Source of the DNA: RYN-433 sp036558265
Lineage (GTDB): Bacteria > Planctomycetota > Phycisphaerae > Tepidisphaerales > Tepidisphaeraceae
Direction of reading: 5' to 3'
Assembly (NCBI GenBank): GCA_036558265.1
Contig: DATBFY010000775.1
Span: 1-21,047 of the forward strand
Length of the DNA stretch: 21,047 bases
Shown: positions 1-7,325 of the stretch, piece after piece
How the letters are laid out: each line of letters starts with the position of its first letter
How positions within the stretch are numbered: position 1 is the stretch's first letter
Made by a program: the position numbers and the translations under genes
The notes under the pieces: generated by a model
Database searches by the model: none
What the model saw: the letters and a program-made list of their open reading frames with translations, nothing else
What the model was told of the DNA's origin: nothing

Positions 1-887
1 AACGCCACCCAACCATGTCCGCCCTTGCTTATTGCAATGCGCGCCACCTGCTTTGGCGGCCAGACCGTGTTGTCGAACACGTAAACCGCGTTGCCGCCCT
101 GGTCGCTGATCCAGATTTCCTTCTCATCCGGCGTGAGACCCACTCCGTGCGTGCGCCGGCGCATCGGCTGGCCGTCGGGCAGCACGCGCCCGATCACCTT
201 TCCGCTGGTCAGGTCCGCCACGTCAAAGCCGACCGTCTTGCCCAGGCACACGTACGCCCGCGTGTTCGCGCCGTTCACGGTGAACGGGAAGACCCCGAAC
301 TCGCCGATCGGGTTGATGCTCTCGATCACGTGCTGATCCCTGGTGTCCACGACGGTCAGGCGCTCGGTGCTCGCCAGGTACGCCCGCGCGCCGTCGAGGC
401 TCACCAGCGTGTTGTGGGACGGGTTGTCCACCTTGATCCGCGGCGCGACCTCTTCGCCCGTCTCGCCGCTGACCACCAGCCAGCAGTGATCGTGAATCCA
501 CCACCCCGACGGCACGTAGAGCAGCTTGCCATCGGGCGTGATGGCCGCGCGGTCGCAGCCGGTGTCGTACTTCTTCTCCCACAGCACCTTGTCGGTCTTT
601 AAATCCATGCACACGAGGCGATGCAGGCTGGTCGTGATGTACATCCGCCCGGTCGCGGCGCTGGCGCAGACGCCGCGCACGCCTTCGTGGAGCGAGAGGA
701 TCTCGATCCGCCGGACGAACGCGTGATCGTGATCCACGTCGAAGACGAGCAACCCGTCGCCCGAGCCGCCCGGCTGCGCCGCGTCGGGCGTGGTCATGTA
801 GAGCAGGTGGCGTTCGGCGTCGGCGGCGAAGGATGAGTACGCACCGATCGAACACAATGCGACAACGAGCAACAGGATCCGGCGCAT
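1..887 (-). CDS. Secreted beta-propeller (YncE/YVTN-like) protein, C-terminus cut by window edge
   Basis: The frame is open from the ATG at 887 through position 1, giving about 295 residues with no stop, so the C-terminus is missing. A strong Shine-Dalgarno, CGGAGG, lies seven bases before the ATG and fixes the start. Residues 1-21 look like a signal peptide (MRRILLLVVALCSIGAYSSFA, cleavage before AD), so the product should be exported. The rest has repeated blade-like segments: RMYITTSLHRLVCMDLKT, KLLYVPSGWW, ARAYLASTERLTVVDTRD, TRAYVCLGKTVGFDVADLTSG and KEIWISDQGGNAVYVFDN. These resemble the YVTN/YncE seven-bladed propellers, which mostly bind ligands or proteins rather than catalyse. HDHCW and conserved His residues are visible, but I cannot assign a substrate. 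The gene follows the GH43 gene on the same strand after 82 bp but has its own candidate promoter. A PQQ-type propeller is the main alternative; the specific function is unknown. Confidence 0.85.
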   Translation of the reverse strand, partial: MRRILLLVVALCSIGAYSSFAADAERHLLYMTTPDAAQPGGSGDGLLVFDVDHDHAFVRRIEILSLHEGVRGVCASAATGRMYITTSLHRLVCMDLKTDKVLWEKKYDTGCDRAAITPDGKLLYVPSGWWIHDHCWLVVSGETGEEVAPRIKVDNPSHNTLVSLDGARAYLASTERLTVVDTRDQHVIESINPIGEFGVFPFTVNGANTRAYVCLGKTVGFDVADLTSGKVIGRVLPDGQPMRRRTHGVGLTPDEKEIWISDQGGNAVYVFDNTVWPPKQVARIAISKGGHGWVA

Positions 888-923
888 GATCGAACCTCCG
901 TCCACGGGAATGAGTTGGATGGG

Positions 924-952
924 ATTCTACGCGAGATGACGTGCCCACAGAA
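924..952 (-). promoter_or_regulatory. Candidate sigma-70 promoter for the beta-propeller gene
   Basis: Read on the minus strand, TAGAAT (plus 924-929) matches five of six bases of the -10 consensus. It sits 17 bases from a weak -35, TTCTGT (plus 947-952). The implied transcript would start near 917, about 30 bases before the ATG at 887. The spacing is good but the -35 is poor. Confidence 0.3.
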
Positions 953-969
953 GTAGGCCCGTGACCCGA

Positions 970-3900
970 TCATCGCCGCTTGCGGCTTCGCGCGCCGCCC
1001 ATCGCAAGGAGAAGCCCCGCCAGCGCCACGACCGACGGTTCGGGTACGGCGGGCAGAGACGCGCCGGTCATGGCCACCGATTGCCCGGCATGCTGAAAAA
1101 AGCTCGCCAGGTCCGCCCCGTCCACGATCCCGTCGAGGTTGAAGTCCCCCTGCTGCCACCCGCCCGCCTGCCCGAAGCCCAGCTCCAGCCGCTGATAGTC
1201 GGCGAAACCCACGCTCCCGTCCCCGTCCGCGTCGCCGGGCAATGTCGCGATCAGCCGCAGGACGTGGTCGAGGTAGAACGGCGCCAGCGTCAGGCCATTG
1301 GCCAGTTGCAGGCCGGTGTACGATGAGAACCGCCCGCTCTCCGAGGCGAAGGCGATCACGTCGAACGACTGTCCGCCTGTGGGCGCAAAGCCCCCGGGCA
1401 ACGCCACGGCGAGCCTGCCGCCGGGGTCGATCGCCAGCGCGCCGGTGAGCGTGACGGCGTCGAAATCCGCCGCCCCGGCGATCGCGGCGCTCAGAGTTGA
1501 TCCGCCGCGCAGGTGCGCGGAGCCGGCACGCAGGTTTCCCGTGCCGCCGTTGCTCGTGCCGGGCGCAAGGTTTCCGGAGACGTCGATCGCCCCCGCGATC
1601 GTGCCGCCGCCGCCCAGCGCTGAGCTTGCCGCCACCGTCACCCCGCCCGCCAGCGCGGCGTTCACCAGCAGCGTGCCCGCGTTCACCGTCGTAACACCGG
1701 TGTAGTTGTTGTTGCCCGCAAGCGTGAGCGTGCCCGACCCGTTCTTGCTCAGGCCGCCGTCGGGCCTGGATCCCAGGGTCGGGTCGTGCAGCAGTGGCTG
1801 GGCGACGGTGACGCTGAACGCCTGCGAGTCGATCGACCCGCCGCCGGATTTCACGTAAGCGCCGCTCAGCCCCTGCATGAAGGTGGCGCTGTCGCCCGCG
1901 GCGCGGAGCGTGCCGCCGTTGAAGTTAAACGTCCCCGCCCCCGTGCCCCTGGCGACCATGGGCGCGACGATCGTGCCCCCGTCGAGGTTGACCGTGCCGA
2001 CGCCGCTGCTCGCGCCGCCGATGCGCAGCGGACCGCTCGCCAGCACCTGCCCGACGCCGCCGACGTTAAGCGTCCCGTTCCCCGCCTCGCCCACAATCAG
2101 CGCGCGGCCTGCACTGCTCTGGTTCACCGTGCCCGCGTTGACGTTCCAAATGCCCGTCGCCCCGGCGTATCGGCCGATCGACACGTTCCCACCCGCATTG
2201 AACGTCCCGCCGGTCTGATTCATCGTCCCGCTTCCCCGCCCGCCGACCTGAACGTTCGTGTTCGCGTTCACCGTCCCGCCGCTGAAATTGTACGTCCCGA
2301 CCGCCAGGCTCGAGTTGCGGCCACCGACCACGAACGCCCCGTCGAAGTTGCCGTTGGCCGTGAGCGTGCCGCCGGTCTGGTTGACGGTGCCGACCGCCTT
2401 CGTGTTGGCCCGGAAGCCCGACCCGACGAAGAACCCGCCCGCGGCGTTGACGGTGACGCTCGCATTGTCGCGCATTTCGAGGGTGCCGGTTGCCGGTGCA
2501 TTGCCGTCGCCCGTGTCGCCGATGTTCAAGTCCGCATTGGCCGTGAACTTGCCCGTCCCGCGAACCATCATCGTTCCGACCTCACCCACGATCTGTCCGA
2601 CGCTGGCGAACTGCCCCGCGCCCACCGACCCGCTGACCTCCAGCGTCCCCCGCCTGACGAACACCGATCCCGTATACCCATTGGCCCCGCCCAGCAAAAG
2701 CCTCCCCTTCCCGTACTTCGTCAGCGTCGCGCCGGAGACCGCGCCGCTCAGCGTCAGCGTGCTGCCGGAGGGCGTGACGTTCACGCCCAGGTTGTCCATC
2801 GCCGTGATCGGCGCGGCGATCGTGTGGCTCCCGTCCGAGACGTTGATCGTCGCCGAGTCGCCCGCGGCGGCGTCGAGAATGAGCGCGTTGCCGTTGCCGG
2901 CGCCAACGGTGTAGCTGGCGGGACTCGAAAAGTTGACCGTGCTCACCGTCTTCCCCCCGCCGTCGATCGTCACCGTATAGCGGCCCGACGAGGTCGAGGC
3001 GAAGTTCGCGACGTGTCCGACGCCGTCGGGCACACCGCCCATCGACCAGTTCGTCCCCGCCGACCAGTTCGCGCTCGTCCCGCCGATCCAGTTCGGGTTC
3101 TTGACCGCATAGCTCGGCCATCCGTCGGCCGTCCAATAGAGCTTGCGCAGCCCGTAGGTCGGCGCGCCGTTGGCGTCGCCGTTGTAGTAGTGATAACCGA
3201 AGTAGTCCTGCCCGCCCTCGCTTAAGTAGCCAACGTGCCCGGGGCCGATCATCTTCCCATCGTCATCGAGGAACAGCGTCCCGCCGCCGTTCGCCATGTC
3301 CACACCATTCTTGTCCAGGAACGGACCGGTCGGGCTGGTGCTGCGTCCCACGCGGATGTTGTACGTGCTGTCCGTGCCGCTGCAGCAACTTCCCCAGTTC
3401 ACGAACAGGTAGTAATAACCCCCGCGCTGGATCAACGCCGACGCTTCGATTGATGAGTTGCTCGCCACATGGATGTCGGGCGATCCGCTCTTGCGCTTCC
3501 CCGTCGTCGGGTCAAGCTCCGTCACGTAAATGCCATTCCAGTACGAGCCGAACGACATCCACATTCGACCCGTCGTGTTGTCCTGAAGGATCGAGGGATC
3601 GATCGTGTTGTAGCTGCTCCCGTTGCCCGACTGGACCACGACCCCGTGATCCGTCCAACCGTAATTGGCGGCGGCCGGATTGAGCGTGGCGGTCGTGGCC
3701 AGCCCGATCGCCGATACCTGTGAGCCAAAAGTCGAAACAGCGTAGTAGAGGTAGTACTGCCCGTTCCGGTGGACGACATCCGGCGCCCAGAAGACGCCGC
3801 CAAAACCCGGCACCGCCTGCGTCGTCCACGCAGGCGGCGCGCCGAACACCGAGGGGCCCGCGCTCCACGCCACCTTGTCCGTCGAGGACCTTGACACAAT

Positions 3901-4101
3901 GCCCGTCCCCGTGGCGAAGTAGTAGTACGTCGCCCCGTCCTTCGCCAGCGACGACGGATCGTGCGCCGTGGTCACACCCGTGAGCTGCGCACCGGCCGAC
4001 TGTGCCACGGCACAGAGCCACGCGATCACAAGCGCAATCAACCTCGCGCAGGCCAATCCGCCCGGTCGGCATGAAGAACGTCGAGCAGCGCCGCCGTTCA
4101 A
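970..4101 (-). CDS. GH43 endo-1,5-alpha-arabinanase with repeat solenoid, dockerin-like module and PEP-CTERM tail
   Basis: 1043 residues. The start is TTG at 4101, supported by GAGG seven bases upstream; no in-frame ATG fits. Residues 20-38 form a signal peptide ending in SAGA. Residues about 40-335 are a GH43 five-bladed propeller: catalytic base D48 (AHDPS), pKa modulator D168 (TIDPSI) and general acid E219 (SIEASAL). GSYWNG, GSCCSGTDSTYNIRVGRS and H289 (GPGH) are typical of endo-arabinanases, and the 120-residue spacing D48 to D168 matches the characterised bacterial enzymes as I recall them. It should cut alpha-1,5-arabinan of plant pectin outside the cell. Residues 340-950 are autotransporter-type repeats (for example LTLAGNNNYTGVTTVNAGTL near 791). 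Residues 955-1003 are a dockerin-like EF-hand pair (DADGDG, DFNLDG). The tail is VPEP (1019-1022), a hydrophobic helix, then RSRKRR, a PEP-CTERM signal processed by exosortase. Fused catalytic and solenoid regions in one such protein are unusual. Confidence 0.9.
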   Translation of the reverse strand: MNGGAARRSSCRPGGLACARLIALVIAWLCAVAQSAGAQLTGVTTAHDPSSLAKDGATYYYFATGTGIVSRSSTDKVAWSAGPSVFGAPPAWTTQAVPGFGGVFWAPDVVHRNGQYYLYYAVSTFGSQVSAIGLATTATLNPAAANYGWTDHGVVVQSGNGSSYNTIDPSILQDNTTGRMWMSFGSYWNGIYVTELDPTTGKRKSGSPDIHVASNSSIEASALIQRGGYYYLFVNWGSCCSGTDSTYNIRVGRSTSPTGPFLDKNGVDMANGGGTLFLDDDGKMIGPGHVGYLSEGGQDYFGYHYYNGDANGAPTYGLRKLYWTADGWPSYAVKNPNWIGGTSANWSAGTNWSMGGVPDGVGHVANFASTSSGRYTVTIDGGGKTVSTVNFSSPASYTVGAGNGNALILDAAAGDSATINVSDGSHTIAAPITAMDNLGVNVTPSGSTLTLSGAVSGATLTKYGKGRLLLGGANGYTGSVFVRRGTLEVSGSVGAGQFASVGQIVGEVGTMMVRGTGKFTANADLNIGDTGDGNAPATGTLEMRDNASVTVNAAGGFFVGSGFRANTKAVGTVNQTGGTLTANGNFDGAFVVGGRNSSLAVGTYNFSGGTVNANTNVQVGGRGSGTMNQTGGTFNAGGNVSIGRYAGATGIWNVNAGTVNQSSAGRALIVGEAGNGTLNVGGVGQVLASGPLRIGGASSGVGTVNLDGGTIVAPMVARGTGAGTFNFNGGTLRAAGDSATFMQGLSGAYVKSGGGSIDSQAFSVTVAQPLLHDPTLGSRPDGGLSKNGSGTLTLAGNNNYTGVTTVNAGTLLVNAALAGGVTVAASSALGGGGTIAGAIDVSGNLAPGTSNGGTGNLRAGSAHLRGGSTLSAAIAGAADFDAVTLTGALAIDPGGRLAVALPGGFAPTGGQSFDVIAFASESGRFSSYTGLQLANGLTLAPFYLDHVLRLIATLPGDADGDGSVGFADYQRLELGFGQAGGWQQGDFNLDGIVDGADLASFFQHAGQSVAMTGASLPAVPEPSVVALAGLLLAMGGARSRKRR
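1897..2391 (-). repeat. Degenerate 21-26-residue tandem repeats in the GH43 protein
   Basis: Residues about 571-735 hold seven units that each open with G[TI]xN and contain GGT: GTVNQTGGTL, GTYNFSGGTV, GTMNQTGGTF, GIWNVNAGTV, GTLNVGG, GTVNLDGGTI, GTFNFNGGTL. Most units also carry a VGG, IG or VGE turn. This is the pattern of a right-handed beta-helix stalk. The DNA copies have drifted, so this is an old protein repeat and not a recent expansion. Confidence 0.75.
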
Positions 4102-4133
4102 GAAAACACCTCAGTTTGACTCCCGCCCTGGTG

Positions 4134-4155
4134 GGGCAGACATTCTTGTCTGCCC
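4134..4155. repeat. Perfect 9-bp palindrome with TTCT loop
   Basis: GGGCAGACA (4134-4142), TTCT, TGTCTGCCC (4147-4155) is a perfect inverted repeat, followed on the plus strand by AAAAA. It lies between the two PEP-CTERM genes, 33 bases upstream of the GH43 start. The A-run is on the wrong side for a minus-strand terminator. It resembles short dispersed palindromes of planctomycete intergenic DNA and pairs with a related hairpin at 4210-4248. Confidence 0.75.
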
Positions 4156-4209
4156 AAAAAGAACTTCCGACCACGACCGATCCCCTGCCGCGCAATCGGT
4201 GGGACGGAG

Positions 4210-4248
4210 CATGGCCGAGCGGGGACATTCTTGCCCCCCGCGGTCATG
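4210..4248. repeat. Second TTCT-centred hairpin
   Basis: CATGGCCG (4210-4217) pairs with CGGTCATG (4241-4248) with one G-U, enclosing a G-run and C-run stem around ACATTCTTG. The centre ACATTCTTG is shared with the palindrome at 4134-4155, so the two are probably members of one repeat family. No U-run follows on either strand, so it is not an obvious intrinsic terminator. The rest of the 256-bp gap 4102-4357 shows nothing else that I can assign. Confidence 0.65.
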
Positions 4249-4357
4249 CGAATCGTCCCCGTGATCACGCACCGCGGCGCGACCGTGATGCGATGAGGAG
4301 CCTTTCGCAGATTCATCATGGCGCACCCTCTCCACCACCCGGGACAATCAGCATCCG

Positions 4358-7177
4358 TCACCCATTTCCCAACCCGCGCCGACGTCGCCGCTTGCGGTTT
4401 CGCGCGCACCCCATCGCCAGGAACAATCCCATTAGCCCCACCGCCGACGGCTCAGGCACCCCAGCAAACGCCGCCACGAGATCGCCTTGGAATTCCGCCG
4501 GCGCACCCGCGACCGGACCCGCAGGCATCGCCGCGTCATAGTGCTGCGCCAGTCCCACCAGATCATTGAAATCGACCGTGCCGTCGTAATTAAAGTCCCC
4601 GTCAAACCAACCGACCCCAGCGCCAGAACTGTTGTAGTTCTGCGCCAGCCTGACCAGGTCCGCGAAATCCACCTCCCCGTCGAGCGTCGCGTCCCCGATC
4701 ACCGTCGCCCGCACCAGCACCGACGACCCATCCACCGCTCCGCCCATGAAACTGCCGCCCGACGTCCCCAGCAGCTCGGAAGACAGCGTATACCCCACCG
4801 CCCGGTCGCCCGGGTCGGCGATCGCCTCGTCCGCCGCGATCCCCGGCCCTCGCCAGTCGCCGCCGTTCCGCGCCGACCCCAGATACCCGCGAATCACACC
4901 AGCCGCCGCCGCGCCGCTGCCCGGCGCAAACCGCAAAACCAGCCCGTTGTCCGACACGTCCACCGTCCCGCCGCCGATCGACAACGCCGACGTCGATGCA
5001 TCCGCAAACGTCTGCGTCCCATCGCCGATCGTCAGTTGCGTGGCCGGATTCCCCGGCGCGCCCCGCGTGATCCGCACGCTGCCGTCGTTCACGACTGCCG
5101 ACCTGATCGTCTGGCCGCCGGCGGCCTCGAACGTCCCACCGCCGTTGACCGTCACCCCGGAACTGCCGGCGATGCTTCCGCTCACTCGTAGCGTCCCCGC
5201 GTTGACCGTTGTGATGCCGCTGTAGGTATTGTTCCCGCTCAGCGTGAGCGATCCGGTTCCACCCTTGGTCAGCGATCCCGCGCCGCTGATCGTCCCCGCA
5301 AAGCTGCTGCTGCTCGCCGACGAAACCGTGAGCTGCCCAGCCCCCAGTTTGACTGCCGAGCCGCTCGGCCCGGTCAGCGTGCCGATCGTCTGCGTGACGC
5401 CGTTGACGTCCAGCACGGCGCCGGCCGCGATCGTCACGTTCGTGTTCGACGGCAGGTTGCCGGTTACGCTCTTGCCCTGGTACAGCGCCCCAACCTGTGA
5501 CGCCGACAACGCCTGGTTATAAAACCGCACATCATCCATCAGCCCATTGAAGTTAACCGTGCCGTCCCCCGCGAACGTGTCGGTCGTCACGCCAAGCCGC
5601 ACCACCGACCCCACGTCGGCATTCCCAAACCCCCCGTTGCCCGCCGACAGCGGCTGGGCGACCCCATCGACGTAGATCCCGTACGCCCCGCCGCTGTTCA
5701 CGTACGTCACCTGGTGCCAGGCGTTATTGTTCACGACCCGCGCGCCGGTCGAGCCCTGGAAGAATCCCCCCGCGTATCGCACCCCGCTCGGGATGCCTCC
5801 GCTCCCGCCTCCCGTGCCGTCGCCCAGGTAGAAGATCGTGTTCCCGTTGGACCAGCCCGTCCCGTCCCCCTTGGTCAGGATCGTCGCCCCTGGCGTGGTC
5901 GTCTTCACCCACGCCGAAACGGTCCAATTCCCCTGGTTGCCCAGGTCCGTGATCGGGTTATTGATGTTGACCGATCCGCCGTTCGCCAGACGAACCGCAT
6001 TACCGGCTTGACCGCCCGAGACGATCGTCGCACCGTTCGCCAGCGCCCCGTTCATCCCCGTCCCGCCGCTGCCCCCGTTCACCACCGTGCTCCCGCTGAC
6101 GTTGTCAAAGCTGTAGCTCGCCACCGGGGCGACCGGCGCCAGTTGCAGCGTCCCACCACTGATCGTCGTATTGCCAGTGTAGTTTGCATTGCCCGACATC
6201 GTCAGCGTATACGGGCCCGTCTTCGTAAGCCCACCCGGCCCGCTCACGCTCGCCAGGATCTTGATCGGCCCATTCGCGGCGTTCACGGTCGAATTCGACG
6301 CCAGCGTCACGTTTCCCGCGAGCTGAAACAGGTCCTGCGGGTACTGATCGTGCTTGATCGTCCCCCCGTCCAGAATCAGGTTCCGGATCGTCACCACGCC
6401 CGTGGTCCCCCAGCCGTTGAACAGCAGCCCCGCGCTGGGATTCGTCTTGTTGTTCACCGTCAGCGACGACCCGGCGAACGTCCAGCTCGGGTAACCCGTC
6501 GGCGTGCGCAGCGCAAAGTTTCCGGTCGAGTAATTGGTGCCCGCTTGCGCGAAGTGATCGTCGCTCCAGTTCCACGGATAGTTGAACCCCGACTCGCCCG
6601 CGTTGTCGTTCCCCTTCAGCGTCACGTTGGTCGCCGCCGAGGGCGGCGCGGTCGAGCCGATCCCGAAGTCCTCCCGCAGCGCGTAGACCATCGCCACGTG
6701 CCGGCGGTCGTTGATCGCGCTCGACTCGTTGTCGTAATTCTCGCCATAAGGCCAGTAATGCTGCCCGTCGCCGTTCAGCACCGCCCCCACCCCGTCGAAT
6801 TGCTGCATCAGCGCCGAGGCATGCGGCCCGCTCCAGTAGTTGCTGTAAGTCCCCGTCCCCAGCCAATGCGACGACTCGTGCAGCAGCACCCGCACGTTCG
6901 GATAGGTCCCCCCCACACCGATGCTCCCGCCCGAAGCCCCGTAACCCGACTGCGCCGTCGGGATACCGGCGTTGTAATAAACGTAAATGCTCCCGCTCCC
7001 GAAGTCCCCGTACGCGTTGTACATGTTCACCACCGTCTGCATGTCGCTGACGGCGGCGCTGTACCAACCCGCCGGCCACGGGCTGTTCGGATCCACGTAA
7101 AACGAGAGCCCCCCCCGCGACGCATTGGCCAGCGCGCAGCAGACGATGGACAAAGTAAGAATCCCGCGGCCTTTCAT
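4358..7177 (-). CDS. HExxH metallopeptidase-like / LamG / repeat protein with dockerin-like module and PEP-CTERM tail
   Basis: 939 residues from the ATG at 7177, which has GGAGG just upstream and begins a signal peptide (MKGRGILTLSIVCCALANAS). An extended frame runs upstream but crosses the divergent gene and lacks such support. Residues 20-175 contain H100-E-S-S-H104 in VLLHESSHWLGTGTYSNYW, a zincin-type HExxH; H119 or H140 could be a further ligand. Family not recognised, so protease activity is inference. Residues about 352-568 are a LamG/concanavalin-like domain (SYSFDN, WTVSAWVKT, WHQVTYV, IYVDG, GLMDDVRFYN), usually glycan- or protein-binding. Autotransporter-type repeats flank it (LTLSGNNTYSGITTVNAGTL near 644). 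Residues 828-881 form a dockerin-like pair (VDFADLVRLAQNYN, VDFNDLVGLAQHYD). The tail is VPEP (about 907-910), hydrophobic helix, Arg-rich end. It is likely exported, sorted by exosortase and displayed at the surface. Confidence 0.85.
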   Translation of the reverse strand: MKGRGILTLSIVCCALANASRGGLSFYVDPNSPWPAGWYSAAVSDMQTVVNMYNAYGDFGSGSIYVYYNAGIPTAQSGYGASGGSIGVGGTYPNVRVLLHESSHWLGTGTYSNYWSGPHASALMQQFDGVGAVLNGDGQHYWPYGENYDNESSAINDRRHVAMVYALREDFGIGSTAPPSAATNVTLKGNDNAGESGFNYPWNWSDDHFAQAGTNYSTGNFALRTPTGYPSWTFAGSSLTVNNKTNPSAGLLFNGWGTTGVVTIRNLILDGGTIKHDQYPQDLFQLAGNVTLASNSTVNAANGPIKILASVSGPGGLTKTGPYTLTMSGNANYTGNTTISGGTLQLAPVAPVASYSFDNVSGSTVVNGGSGGTGMNGALANGATIVSGGQAGNAVRLANGGSVNINNPITDLGNQGNWTVSAWVKTTTPGATILTKGDGTGWSNGNTIFYLGDGTGGGSGGIPSGVRYAGGFFQGSTGARVVNNNAWHQVTYVNSGGAYGIYVDGVAQPLSAGNGGFGNADVGSVVRLGVTTDTFAGDGTVNFNGLMDDVRFYNQALSASQVGALYQGKSVTGNLPSNTNVTIAAGAVLDVNGVTQTIGTLTGPSGSAVKLGAGQLTVSSASSSSFAGTISGAGSLTKGGTGSLTLSGNNTYSGITTVNAGTLRVSGSIAGSSGVTVNGGGTFEAAGGQTIRSAVVNDGSVRITRGAPGNPATQLTIGDGTQTFADASTSALSIGGGTVDVSDNGLVLRFAPGSGAAAAGVIRGYLGSARNGGDWRGPGIAADEAIADPGDRAVGYTLSSELLGTSGGSFMGGAVDGSSVLVRATVIGDATLDGEVDFADLVRLAQNYNSSGAGVGWFDGDFNYDGTVDFNDLVGLAQHYDAAMPAGPVAGAPAEFQGDLVAAFAGVPEPSAVGLMGLFLAMGCARNRKRRRRRGLGNG

Positions 7178-7283
7178 GCGCCCTCCGTACGTGACGGTAA
7201 TATGCTCCTCGCTACATGATTGTGCGATGAGCTTTTGCGCAAGTTCTTTGTGATTTTTCGACATCGTTCGCGTTCGTCGGTGG

Positions 7284-7313
7284 TTGGATGACCCCCGATC
7301 AGGCCGATATGAT
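7284..7313 (+). promoter_or_regulatory. Candidate sigma-70 promoter for the large membrane protein
   Basis: TTGGAT (7284-7289) and TATGAT (7308-7313, five of six consensus bases) are 18 bases apart. A transcript would begin near 7320. That is only a few bases before the ATG at 7326 and about 48 before the in-frame ATG at 7368, and it argues against the in-frame TTG at 7284 as the start. No clear ribosome binding site precedes any of the three. Confidence 0.3.
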
Positions 7314-7325
7314 CCCTTCAACCGC

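Noticed and set aside
1786..3225. Long plus-strand frame antisense to the arabinanase gene (479 codons)
   Set aside because: It is Arg/Ala/Pro-rich with no recognisable domain and lies wholly opposite a gene with clear GH43 and PEP-CTERM motifs; it is a high-GC artefact.
4134..4160. Palindrome followed by AAAAA as an intrinsic terminator
   Set aside because: The run is A on the plus strand, and no plus-strand gene ends here; on the minus strand the T-run precedes the stem, the wrong order for termination.
5714..7219. Long plus-strand frame antisense to the HExxH/LamG gene (501 codons)
   Set aside because: Low-complexity Arg/His/Pro/Val composition and no homology signal; the minus strand carries signal peptide, LamG and PEP-CTERM motifs.
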